Positions 18,871 to 29,240 of a stretch of 64,000 nt of DNA are shown here, in pieces (position 1 is the first letter of the stretch; each line of letters begins with the position of its first letter). Origin of the DNA: Ehrlichia ruminantium str. Welgevonden (GTDB lineage Bacteria; Pseudomonadota; Alphaproteobacteria; Rickettsiales; Anaplasmataceae); the NCBI RefSeq assembly GCF_000026005.1, contig NC_005295.2, positions 434,001-498,000 of the forward strand, in the 5' to 3' direction. The position numbers and the translations under genes were made by a program. The notes under the pieces are model-generated. The model had not been told where the DNA came from and did no database searches. It saw only the letters and a list, made by a program, of their open reading frames with translations.

Positions 18871-21800
18871 GTAAAAGTTGATGAGTTTCTTATTGTGACA
18901 GTGTGCTTTATTATGTTTTGATCATCTAAAATTTCTACATCATAACTTTCAATTTCTTCATCTAGTGGTATGTCAGTATTGTCTATCCATTCTCCATTAA
19001 TACGTGCTCTGCGTATCCAGGTAATTGTTAAATTATTATGTATGTCACGTGTGCCTTTAACATGTACTACAGATAATGGTTGTAAGTTGTTAGCGTAGTA
19101 TATGTGAGTTAGTTCTTCTTCAGAAAATGGTGACTTATTAAATATGACTTTATACATTAAAGATTTTTTTATTGATGATTTACTGATTTTGATATAAGGC
19201 AGATTATCTAATAGTACAAAAAACTCTCGATTTTTATGTTTGTTAATATATGGTTCTGTGCCAAATCTTCCCCTTAACATGTGACTTATTTGATAAAGAT
19301 TTTCTCGTATATGTTTTGCATTTTTAAATTGAATTATCTCATTTCCAATTAATGCAAGGTTACTCTGATTATTTATAAATAATGATGTTATTGAATTTAA
19401 TTGTCCTGTTTTTAATAAAATTGTGAGTGTATTTGCTGTGTCTGGTATAGTGATTGGTCCATTATCTAAAGTATCAATTGTAATTCCAACAATAGCTTCT
19501 GTATTTATAGATAATGCATGTTTATAGTGTTCAGTATCGTCTTGTGAATATATAATACTTCCATTCCATTCTGCTTTTTTCCTGATAACCATAAAATATA
19601 ATACATTATCTATATTCTGAAAGCATGGTAGATCAAGAATACGTATTGATGTAATATCTGTTGTCTCTTCTTGTATTGTAGTGTTTTCAAAAGAAAAGGG
19701 TTGATAATTAAGTAATTCAGTATTACTTATTCCTTCTATATTAATAAAAAGATTATCTAAATAAATATTGGTAATTTTTATTTCAAAAGACAGATTATTA
19801 TATTCTATTTTAATTGTATCATTGACATCTAACCAGATATATTTTATTGGTAATGTTAAATAAAAAGTGTATTGATTATTTAATTTTTTATTTAGTATAT
19901 TTTGTGTGATAGTTTTTGCTTGATTATTATTGAGTACAATAGGTATATGAAAGTTTCTTACTATTGTATTTTGTATAAATGGTAATCTTGCATATTGTAG
20001 GCTAACTTTATAATCATCATTTTTATTAAGATACATGAAATTAATTCTGTTTATTAAATTAGATGATTTTGTTTTTGTGATTTTTAGATAGTTACTTTTA
20101 TGATTAGATATAATATCATTTGTTGGAATATTATATATAGATGATAGATTATTTGAAGTAATGACTAATTTTCCATCTTTTTCTATGAGTTCAAAGTTGT
20201 ATATATTTTGTAATGTATTCAGTATGGATCTAGCAGATTGTGCCTCAGTAATTGCATATCCATCTACTGCATTGTGTAAGTTTTCGATTTCTATCTTTGA
20301 GTCTTGTAATCCTATATTTGTAAGAATGTTGTGGATTATATGTGATATACCTAATAGAGATAATTTCCCTTGTATCCAATAGCCAATTTGCCAGTTTTGA
20401 GCATCTTGCCATATATTTTGTAGTTGAGGGAAATAAGGGTAAGGTCTTGCATCCCATTCCTTAAGAAACATATGCTCTACCATCTCAGAATTATGCCATG
20501 CGTTGATAGTGCCTATTAATGCTATTTTTTGTGCATAGAAATCTATAGATCTTTGTGAAAATGCTGAATATTTGTTATACTGTGGATAGTCTATGAAAAC
20601 ACTAGGCTGGCTTGTACAGTTATCTATACTTGGAAACCCGTATTGTGTGAACCATATTTTTTTTGATCTTGGTATCCATGTAGTCTTACTGTTATCTTGA
20701 TTAAAATGATACTGGCTCCACCATTGTTTTATGTTTTTCCAAGCATATTGATTATTGTTTTGTTTATACAAGACTTTATCTTGTTTTTTTTCATCGTCTA
20801 GATAAAAATAGTCATATCCTTCACCTGAATACCATCCATTAATTATGTCTTGTTCTGTAAATCCTTGTATAGGTTGTTGCATGTCAGTTAGTGGAAAGTA
20901 TGCATTTATACCTATGACATCTATGTATTGTGACGACCATAATTCATCGATGTTATAGTTCCCATTATTGGAATGATATTCTCTCCAATTTGCTGCATAT
21001 GTGACAATAGTATTACTTCCTACCTGAGTTTTGACATAGCGTGCTAATTTTATAAGTTCATGTATTGCTGGATAATTATTATGAGTGTCTGTTACTCTAG
21101 TTAATCCTATAAGATCAGATCCGATAATAAAAGCATCAACCATATCTTTTGTAAGATCACAGTAATGCTGAATAAATGGATTATATTGATTTTTGAAGAA
21201 TGCACTAATATATTGAGCATCTCCGGTTAAGTTTCCTATCCACGATATTTCTTCTTTATCTATTTGTAAAATAGGATATAACATCACTTTATATCCTCTT
21301 GCTTTTAGTTCACTTATATATCTGATTAAAGATATGTCATTAGTAGTACCATTGTAGCTAATTGTATTATTAATATTTTTATAAGTTTGTCTTGCTGTTT
21401 TTCTATTCATTCCTGCAACATGCCAATCATCAGGTGTTGTTATAATGTTAAAGTTAAATTCAGTAGCTGGATAAATATTACAATCTTGTATGTTTAAGCT
21501 ATCTGCATACCAGGTTACAGTTACTGATACCCATGATATGTTTGGTAAAGTATTTTGTAATTGATCTAGAGCAATTAATGCATCTGCTTTGTTATAAGTA
21601 GTATTATTATTAATTTTTTGTGCTATTCCATATGGAATATATTTACTGCCAATTTTCTGTTGAGAAATTCTCATTTGTATTTTTGTATCATATGTAAATT
21701 CTCCTGGTCCAGAGATATGTATACACTTAATTTTGTGTGTTATTTGTTCTTGTTTTAGGTAATTGTTAGGATATGCTGTAACTTCGAATGTAAAGTTAGG

Positions 21801-22361
21801 TATATGATTGTTATAATCTGTTAATGGAAAATTTTCTATTACTATATATGCTATTCCACGGTATGCTGGTGTATTATTTGTTATTTTAGATATTAATGGA
21901 TCTGGTTCTTGATCTTCTGTTCCTGGATAGAATCTATATGTTAATGTACTTAAATCTAATAACTGTGAATTAACCCATATTTTTGAGATTTCTTTTACAT
22001 ACCCTGTCGCTATTGCTATTGCCAAGCTTATATGATATTGGTATTGCACAGAGTTTAAATGCTCAGCAGCCTTGTGAGGTTTTTGTGTAATTGTTACATC
22101 TTGATGTACTGTTTCTTTTATTTTATCCATCCATATTATATTACCTGCTATACGCATTGTACCATAGAGTATAGGTATCATTTTGCCATAAGTTGATGTT
22201 TGAGTTTTTAAACTGTGTATTTTTGATTTACTTATAGTATTTTTGCTTAAGTACGTATTATTTTGTGTATCTTGATTAATGATATTATATTTTTCTGAAA
22301 GAAAATTTTCTATAGATTCTTTAATACTATTAATAATGCTTGATAATATAATGAGAGACAT
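18753..22361 (-). CDS. Gene transfer agent/phage tail host-specificity protein (GTA gp15-like, TIM-barrel-like domain)
   Basis: The 1,202-aa product resembles the large tail-tip/host-specificity protein of alphaproteobacterial gene transfer agents (gp15 of the Rhodobacter agent). A GTA TIM-barrel-like domain spans roughly residues 330-640, with ELKARGYKVMLYPILQID, FIIGSDLIGLTRV, DVIGINAYFPL and KIWFTQYGFPSIDN. A phage-tail domain follows, then Ig-like and C-terminal segments (GHAYAAIL at the end). The ORF is intact and full-length, yet no assembled GTA cluster surrounds it. The only nearby relatives are a gp13-like gene and a capsid gene on the same strand, spread over 12 kb. The start has AGGTTACTTA before the ATG. 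Function is uncertain: relic, domesticated protein, or part of a dispersed GTA. Confidence 0.86.
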   Translation of the reverse strand: MSLIILSSIINSIKESIENFLSEKYNIINQDTQNNTYLSKNTISKSKIHSLKTQTSTYGKMIPILYGTMRIAGNIIWMDKIKETVHQDVTITQKPHKAAEHLNSVQYQYHISLAIAIATGYVKEISKIWVNSQLLDLSTLTYRFYPGTEDQEPDPLISKITNNTPAYRGIAYIVIENFPLTDYNNHIPNFTFEVTAYPNNYLKQEQITHKIKCIHISGPGEFTYDTKIQMRISQQKIGSKYIPYGIAQKINNNTTYNKADALIALDQLQNTLPNISWVSVTVTWYADSLNIQDCNIYPATEFNFNIITTPDDWHVAGMNRKTARQTYKNINNTISYNGTTNDISLIRYISELKARGYKVMLYPILQIDKEEISWIGNLTGDAQYISAFFKNQYNPFIQHYCDLTKDMVDAFIIGSDLIGLTRVTDTHNNYPAIHELIKLARYVKTQVGSNTIVTYAANWREYHSNNGNYNIDELWSSQYIDVIGINAYFPLTDMQQPIQGFTEQDIINGWYSGEGYDYFYLDDEKKQDKVLYKQNNNQYAWKNIKQWWSQYHFNQDNSKTTWIPRSKKIWFTQYGFPSIDNCTSQPSVFIDYPQYNKYSAFSQRSIDFYAQKIALIGTINAWHNSEMVEHMFLKEWDARPYPYFPQLQNIWQDAQNWQIGYWIQGKLSLLGISHIIHNILTNIGLQDSKIEIENLHNAVDGYAITEAQSARSILNTLQNIYNFELIEKDGKLVITSNNLSSIYNIPTNDIISNHKSNYLKITKTKSSNLINRINFMYLNKNDDYKVSLQYARLPFIQNTIVRNFHIPIVLNNNQAKTITQNILNKKLNNQYTFYLTLPIKYIWLDVNDTIKIEYNNLSFEIKITNIYLDNLFINIEGISNTELLNYQPFSFENTTIQEETTDITSIRILDLPCFQNIDNVLYFMVIRKKAEWNGSIIYSQDDTEHYKHALSINTEAIVGITIDTLDNGPITIPDTANTLTILLKTGQLNSITSLFINNQSNLALIGNEIIQFKNAKHIRENLYQISHMLRGRFGTEPYINKHKNREFFVLLDNLPYIKISKSSIKKSLMYKVIFNKSPFSEEELTHIYYANNLQPLSVVHVKGTRDIHNNLTITWIRRARINGEWIDNTDIPLDEEIESYDVEILDDQNIIKHTVTIRNSSTFTYSIEQQNIDFKSIQKNLNVKIYQNSNTVGRGHAYAAIL

Positions 22362-22424
22362 TAAGTAACCTATTAGTTTTGAAAAAGTGTATCATAATTT
22401 CACTATGTGCTGATAAAGTATCTA

Positions 22425-23000
22425 TAGTGCTTATGTATGATCAGCTTGATGTTATGTGTATATATTAGTATTAGTGAATTTATTTTACAAAAGAGTAGTC
22501 AATAATTCATTGTATAGTATTAGTAATGTTTAATGTGTAGTTAGAAATACCTAATGAATAAGCTTTTAGATTAAAAGTTTTTCTACATGTTTATGTATCA
22601 TCAGATTGATGTTATGTGTATATATTATGTATTAGTGAATTTATTTTACCAAAAGAGTAGTCAATAATTCATTGTATGATATTGGTAATGTTTAATGTGT
22701 AGTTAGAAATACCTAATGAATAAGCTTTTAGATTAAAGTGAGTTTTTCTACATGTTTATGTATCATCAGCTTGATGTTATGTGTATATATTATGTATTAG
22801 TGAATTTATTTTACCAAAAGAGTAGTCAATAATTCATTGTATGGTATTAGTAATGTTTAATGTGTAGTTAGAAATACCTAATGAATAAGCTTTTAGATTA
22901 AAGTGAGTTTTTCTACATGTTTATGTATCATCAGCTTGATGTTATGTGTATATATTAGTATTAGTGAATTTGTTTTGTCAAAAGAGTAAGTAATCGTTCA
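22425..23000. repeat. Tandem repeat, period 160-165 bp, 4 copies
   Basis: GATGTTATGTGTATATATTA recurs with GTTATG at 22451, 22611, 22776 and 22941 (spacings 160, 165, 165). The unit includes GAGTAGTCAATAATTCATTG and ATACCTAATGAATAAGCTTT. The last copy is degenerate after about 22970. The array starts 60-odd bp upstream of the gp15-like gene and contains no coding sequence I recognise. Confidence 0.93.
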
Positions 23001-23608
23001 TTGTATGATATTAGTGATATCTAATGTATATTCTAAGTAAAGGATGTAACTTGTCAGTTTTACGTTAAAACATGTATTGATTTGAGCTATGTGTTTTCAT
23101 AGTGTATACAGTTTTAATATGTTTGTAGATATATTGTTTAACAAAATTCATAATAGTTTACATTTTAGTGACTGATTTTATACTATTCAGTACTGTAAAA
23201 CATGTCCTTTTCTAGTATGGTAACAGTCATCTGTAGAAACATATGATATTACTTTAAAATTTATAATGTCTACTAGATTCAACTTTGATCTTATGTGTTA
23301 TGTAGTAATAATATAGGTTTTTAATGAATATTAGTTAATATGTTACAATACTAAAACTCTGTTTCAATGGTTTATTGTATTGAGTATTATTATACTAATG
23401 TAATTTAGACAGTAAAAACTTTAGCATTGATACTTTTATATAATTTGGTGGTAAGAGTTTAATTGTAATTTTTCTATAACTTGAGTTTATTACTAAGTTT
23501 ATGATACTTATATTGTACTCAAAATTATATTATTGAAAAATTTATTATGTATATACATATGTAAGCATATTGGATATTATGTACTCAATTTAGTATTAAA
23601 GGTATTTC
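23001..23608. other. Intergenic region between the two GTA-like genes
   Basis: About 600 bp without an ORF or repeat. In complete GTA clusters an NlpC/P60 peptidase gene (gp14) sits between gp13 and gp15. I find no trace of it here. Confidence 0.5.
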
Positions 23609-24433
23609 TTAGATCATATAGGACTGTAATTCAGGAATATGAGGTTCCCCCCTAAAATTTTTGCTGTTGTTAAATTTGTAGCTACATGTGTTAAAGCTTT
23701 TATCACAACCAGCTATTATAGAGAATTTATCATTGATGTTCATGTCATGTGGTAATGGATTATAAAATTGAATATATGACTTGTTATGTTTCCTTACCTC
23801 TAATGTAGAATTACTATTCTTTCCTGTAATAAATGTTACTGATCCATATGTGTAATAATTTTTAGTATTTATCAAAGTGATACATTCAAATTCTTGTTTA
23901 TTTATTACTTTAGTTATATAGTGAGAGCTAGTGAAAGGTTCTTTGTTAAGTTTACATTGAGTGTCACAAAATTGGGCTCTGCATGAAGATGAAAAAAAGT
24001 TTCCTAGATTTCTTGATAGAAGATGTGATAAACTATTAAGCTCTGCTATTAACTTGTTATTTGTTAGTGTTACTTTCTCTATACTTCCATGGAATAATAT
24101 TATATTCTCCTGGTTTGGATTTGTATAATTTACCAGGAATATTGTTACTGTAGTGAAGTCATACATTCCAAGCAGTACATCTTCTTCTTTTATTGTATTT
24201 CCATCTATTATGCTTTCTATTTTTGTGCTATTACCAGAAATAGTATTGTATTTTAAGATATCTATGTTTAATCCAGGTGCTGATTGATAAGTAATATTAT
24301 CAACAACTAAATCTTGATCAAAGTCAGTCAAACAAATTACTTTGTTATTTTTTAAAGTAAGTTGTAGACAGTATGCAATAGTAAGGATTTCTGATGATAG
24401 ATGTTGTTTAAATTTTGTACTAATGTTTTTCAT
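23609..24433 (-). CDS. DUF2163-family phage/GTA protein (GTA gp13-like)
   Basis: The 274-aa product matches the DUF2163/phage BR0599 type found in GTA clusters just before the cell wall peptidase and tail tip genes. The N-terminal half is typical: a helical start, then LTDFDQDLVVDNITYQSAPGLN and DVLLGMYDFTTVTIFLVNY. The cysteine motif SSSCRAQFCDTQCKLN (about residues 147-162) corresponds to the family's CRxxLGDxxCxxD region. It is an intact ORF in the same orientation as the gp15-like gene, 1.25 kb away from it instead of close-packed. It is probably a tail component in a structure that may no longer be made. Confidence 0.84.
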   Translation of the reverse strand: MKNISTKFKQHLSSEILTIAYCLQLTLKNNKVICLTDFDQDLVVDNITYQSAPGLNIDILKYNTISGNSTKIESIIDGNTIKEEDVLLGMYDFTTVTIFLVNYTNPNQENIILFHGSIEKVTLTNNKLIAELNSLSHLLSRNLGNFFSSSCRAQFCDTQCKLNKEPFTSSHYITKVINKQEFECITLINTKNYYTYGSVTFITGKNSNSTLEVRKHNKSYIQFYNPLPHDMNINDKFSIIAGCDKSFNTCSYKFNNSKNFRGEPHIPELQSYMI

Positions 24434-25165
24434 GTATATTATAAAGTTAATTTATGATAGGATAAAGATGAGTTCTATCTTGCAACCATAAGCTTGAGAT
24501 AGTGTGTATTTAATGTCGCGTATGAAATGTTACTGAGAAACATTTAAGATGCTTTATAATGTGTATATTAATTGAGTAAAAGCAATCTTGAAGAATATAT
24601 ATTACCTATAGTATAGCATGTAGTGGTTATATAAATCAAGCATATTATTAACATATAATGTATATATTGAAGTTTTTTTGTAATAATTTGTTTATTGATG
24701 TGTTTAAGTTGCTATTAATTATATTTTATTATGATATTAATTCATGTTTTAAGTACAATATTTTTTAATTATTTTGTATTTAGGCAATAATTGAATATTC
24801 TTGATATAGTATTAAACTTTTGTTTAGGTTAGTGAGTAGGATAATGAAAAAATATGTAGGTAGTATGTATCAATTATAATACGCTAAAGTATTTGTATAA
24901 AATAACCACAATACGTAATTTCAGTAATTGTAAAATGGTGTAGTTTTTATCTAAGCTACTTACAAAATTCAGTATGATTTTTTGTTCTAATAGTGGAAAT
25001 TTAAAAGTTAATAGTACTGAGTATAGTATAATTGTATTATTATTAGGTATTTTTGTATTTCACGAATACATTTTTTTGAATTATATTGTTATAAATGTTT
25101 TAATCTAAGTAGTATAAAGTCCTGCAATAACTTTAGATTTTTTAAAATTTTGATATGGTAACAAC
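24434..25165. other. Divergent intergenic region upstream of sucA
   Basis: About 730 bp between divergent genes, AT-rich, no ORF, repeat or RNA gene seen. It should contain the sucA promoter. Confidence 0.5.
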
Positions 25166-27907
25166 ATGAAAAATATAACTTGTTTATTTACTGGAAATGT
25201 GGATCTTATAGAAGATATTTATAAAAAATATCAAAAAGATAATAATTCTGTTTCTTTGGGATGGCGTAAGTTTTTTTCTAGTGAGTTATATACTCAAAGT
25301 ATTAGTGTAACTAATAATAAATCGAGTAATATTGATGTTGCCCCTAATAATTCTGAATCTAAAATTATAGAGCTATTAAATTTTTTTAGGTCTTATGGAC
25401 ATACTGTTGCAGACTTGGATCCTTTAGAATTACATGTAACAAATGAGTTAGAGTATCGTAAACATGTTGATTTAAGTAATATTGAATCTTGTCAGACATT
25501 AAATTCTGTTTTGGGTTTAAATAATCCTACTTTAGATGATGTTATTGGTGCTTTAAAAGCTACATACTGTGGTAAAATTGGCTATGAATTTATGCACATC
25601 AGAAATCATGATGAAAGGCTTTGGCTACAGGATAAGATTGAAAATATATCTAATGAGATATCAGATGAAGAAAAAAAGGATATATTAAAGCATTTAATGG
25701 AAGTAGAAAGTTTTGAACAGTTTATTCATACTAGATATCCTGGATATAAGAGATTCTCTATAGAAGGTGGCGATTCCTTAGTTGTTGCTTTAGAAAAAAT
25801 AATTGATTTATCATCTGAGTTTAATCTACGTGAAATAGTAATAGGTATGTCACATCGTGGTAGATTAAGTGTATTAACCAAGGTTATGAAAAAATCTTAT
25901 AGGGCTATGATGCATGAATTTAAAGGTGGTACTGCTTATCCAAAAGGTTTAGAAGTTTCAGGTGATGTTAAATATCATTTAGGGTATTCTTCTGATCGTC
26001 AATTATTGCCTAATAAAATTGTACACTTATCTTTGTCTCCTAATCCTTCTCATTTGGAATCTGTTAATCCAGCAGTAATGGGGAAAGTTAGAGCTAAACA
26101 GGATATTCTATCACCTAATGATAAGCCATCTGTAGTTGGAGTTTTAGTACATGGTGATGCTGCTGTAATTGGTCAGGGGATTGTTGCAGAAACATTAACT
26201 TTAAGTAATTTATTTGGATATAAAGTGTGTGGTGTGATCCATATAGTAGTTAATAATCAAGTTGGATTTACTACAAATCCGGAAGATTCTAGATCTTCTT
26301 TGTATTGTTCAGATATTGCAAGGATTATAGATGCTCCTGTATTTCATGTAAATGGAGATTCTATGGAAGCTGTTACTACAGCTGTGAAGTTGGCTGTTGA
26401 ATATAGACAGAAATTTAATAAAGATGTTGTAATTGATATAGTGTGTTATCGTCGTTACGGACATAATGAAGGTGATGAACCATTATTTACTCAACCTGTT
26501 ATGTATAATCGTATTATAAAGCATAAAACACCTATGAAACTCTATGCTGAACAACTGATAAATAATAAAGTGATTACTCAGGAAGATTTTAATGTTTTGC
26601 AAGATCAATTTCATAGTGTGCTAAGTGAAGAATTTGCAAGTTCTGAAAATTATTTTCCTGATCAAGCAGATTGGTTTAAGGGAAATTGGAAAAATTTTCG
26701 TAGACCTATACCTGGTGATTTTAAAGATTATTTATCAAATACAGGAGTGAGTGAGCAGTTATTGTTAAAGTTAGCTAGTTCTCTATCTAATATTCCTGAA
26801 AGTTTCAATGTTAATAAAAAGGTATTGAGAATATTAACTGCTCGTTTTGATGCAGTATCATCAGGTACGAATATTGATTGGGCAACAGGAGAAGCGTTGG
26901 CGTTTGCATCTCTATTATCAGAAAATGTGAGAATTAGATTGTCTGGTCAGGATTGTGGAAGAGGTACGTTTTCACATAGGCACGCAGTATTAGTAGATCA
27001 GGATACAGGAAGTTATTATATTCCTTTAAATAACTTAGGTGTACCACAAGAGGTTTTTGAAGTGTTTAATAGTCCATTGTCAGAATATGCTGTTCTTGGT
27101 TTTGAATATGGATATAGTACAAATTCTCCTAGATCTTTAGTAATATGGGAAGCACAGTTTGGTGATTTTGCAAATGGTGCACAAATTGTTATTGATCAAT
27201 TTATTTCCTCTGCAGAAACTAAGTGGTTACGTTGTAGTGGACTAGTGATGCTACTTCCTCACGGATATGAAGGACAGGGACCAGAACATAGTTCAGCAAG
27301 AATAGAGCGGTATTTACAATTATGTGCAGAAGATAATATACAAGTTGTCAATTGTACAACACCTGCAAATTATTTTCATGTTTTACGTAGACAAGTGAAT
27401 AGGGATTTTCGTAAACCACTTGTTGTTTTTACTCCTAAATCTTTACTGCGTCATAAAATGGCAGTATCTAAATTGACTGATTTTTCTGGAACCTTTTTAC
27501 CTGTAATTGGTGAAGTATATCCATTGTGCAATAATAATCAGGTACGTAAGGTTGTAATATGTAGTGGTAAAGTGTATTTTGATATTATTGAAGCTCGGAG
27601 TAAAAATAAAATAGATAATATAGCGGTAATACGTTTAGAGCAATATTATCCTTTTCCAGAAGAACAAATAGCACTTGAGTTACAAAATTATAAAAATGCG
27701 GAAGTGATATGGTGTCAAGAAGAACCAATGAATATGGGAGCATGGAGCTTTGTTAACAATTATATTGAAAATGTTTTAAAGAAAATTGATATAAAATCTA
27801 AAAAAATATTATGTATATCTCGTCCTGCTTCTGCATCTACTGCAGCAGGATATACAAGTAATCATATCAAAGAACAAAATGATATTTTATCATGTATCTT
27901 AGAATAA
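25166..27907 (+). CDS. sucA: 2-oxoglutarate dehydrogenase E1 component
   Basis: The thiamine-diphosphate-dependent decarboxylase of the 2-oxoglutarate dehydrogenase complex in the TCA cycle. The 913-aa product has the short N-terminal docking segment (YKKYQKDNNSVSLGWRKFF) and the DPL/GHxxADLDPL region. The catalytic core includes MSHRGRLSVL, HGDAAVIGQGIVAETL with the ThDP/metal site, and VNNQVGFTTNPEDSRSS. The transketolase pyrimidine domain has GQDCGRGTFSHRHAV, and the C-terminal domain ends in RPASASTAAGYTSNH. All blocks are present and the length is normal. It is transcribed alone, not with sucB. It is the only plus-strand gene between the GTA relics. Confidence 0.97.
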   Translation: MKNITCLFTGNVDLIEDIYKKYQKDNNSVSLGWRKFFSSELYTQSISVTNNKSSNIDVAPNNSESKIIELLNFFRSYGHTVADLDPLELHVTNELEYRKHVDLSNIESCQTLNSVLGLNNPTLDDVIGALKATYCGKIGYEFMHIRNHDERLWLQDKIENISNEISDEEKKDILKHLMEVESFEQFIHTRYPGYKRFSIEGGDSLVVALEKIIDLSSEFNLREIVIGMSHRGRLSVLTKVMKKSYRAMMHEFKGGTAYPKGLEVSGDVKYHLGYSSDRQLLPNKIVHLSLSPNPSHLESVNPAVMGKVRAKQDILSPNDKPSVVGVLVHGDAAVIGQGIVAETLTLSNLFGYKVCGVIHIVVNNQVGFTTNPEDSRSSLYCSDIARIIDAPVFHVNGDSMEAVTTAVKLAVEYRQKFNKDVVIDIVCYRRYGHNEGDEPLFTQPVMYNRIIKHKTPMKLYAEQLINNKVITQEDFNVLQDQFHSVLSEEFASSENYFPDQADWFKGNWKNFRRPIPGDFKDYLSNTGVSEQLLLKLASSLSNIPESFNVNKKVLRILTARFDAVSSGTNIDWATGEALAFASLLSENVRIRLSGQDCGRGTFSHRHAVLVDQDTGSYYIPLNNLGVPQEVFEVFNSPLSEYAVLGFEYGYSTNSPRSLVIWEAQFGDFANGAQIVIDQFISSAETKWLRCSGLVMLLPHGYEGQGPEHSSARIERYLQLCAEDNIQVVNCTTPANYFHVLRRQVNRDFRKPLVVFTPKSLLRHKMAVSKLTDFSGTFLPVIGEVYPLCNNNQVRKVVICSGKVYFDIIEARSKNKIDNIAVIRLEQYYPFPEEQIALELQNYKNAEVIWCQEEPMNMGAWSFVNNYIENVLKKIDIKSKKILCISRPASASTAAGYTSNHIKEQNDILSCILE

Positions 27908-29240
27908 ACTAATATCACCTGTTTAGACTAGTGTTTATTAACTAACATAATATCTATAATATTTGAAAAGATATAGAATAAATGTTTATCTTATACTAGT
28001 ATGTTTTGTTTATAGAAAATATTGATGCAAGGTGTCATATTAGCTTAGTGAATTATAATGGTGTTTTAAAGGTGATGTTTTAATCACTATGTATTGTTTT
28101 TAGTGTATAATGTACAGATGTTTAGAAATGTATACATAGTTAGATTTTGTGAAAATTATTTAGAAAGTTTTTTTGTAGATATATAAGTTGTTTGTTAACA
28201 GGTCATTTAATTATAGAAAAATAATTATCTTTGGGTATAGCAATAGTAACCCAAATAGGTTTAATTATGTGTATATAATCCACATACATAATAACTTTAT
28301 GGAATATAAAATGACGGTGTTTGCAAAGGTAAATAGGATTAGAGTATTTCATAACAAATACTGATATACAGTATGTATAATAGTAGTAAACAAGTATTTA
28401 TTGCACACAGGTGATTTATATATTTCATATCTTTGAATCAAAGTGATAATTTTATTGCAGAGTAAACTTTTAATAAATTGTGTAGTGAGAAAGAAATACT
28501 TGTGTTTAAGACAGTAGTAATAACAAATGATATTTATACTAAAAATACTTTAATTGTGCTATGCATAAGATATGTATAAGAATCTTATACATTATATAAG
28601 GAGGTAATACTAATAAGTATCATAACATGTATTAATAAGTTATAATTAATATTTGTATGTAAAAAAAATTCAATATTGATATTAATGATTGTATTAATAG
28701 TAGTTTACGATTTTCAAATAAATATAGAAGAAAATTAGTACAATTTTATATTGAAATCTATGTTTAGTACTCAAAAGTGATGTTAAATATAACTATATGC
28801 ATAGTAATGTTACTTACCTAAAATAGCTTATTGATAGAGTAATACTATTTTGTGTAGAAGAATATAGTAATACGATCGTAGAACTGATTTTATATTGAAT
28901 AAATAGTTACTATATTAAATGTTTAGTTATTGTCTGAGGTTCTATGATTTAATGTAAAGATCTATAGTAGTGTAAATTTTAATGTTATTATATGTATGTT
29001 AAATATATGATATAATATACTAGTTGTAATCTTATTAAAAAACTATGCAATTAATATACATTATGTTGTTAATAAGAAATATTCTGTATTGAAGTTATTG
29101 TTAGGATAAAAGGTAATTATTATATGATACACATATGATATATCTTGTTATGTCTTGTATAAAATGCTATACACATATGTGTACCATGTAAAAAAATAGG
29201 AAATATTTGTTCTGGTATTGTTAAATATTTATTATTTATA
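27908..29240. other. Convergent intergenic region of 1.3 kb between sucA and the capsid gene
   Basis: Read on both strands, this stretch shows no ORF with recognisable content, no strong tandem repeat and no tRNA. It may hold decayed genes, but nothing could be identified. Confidence 0.45.
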
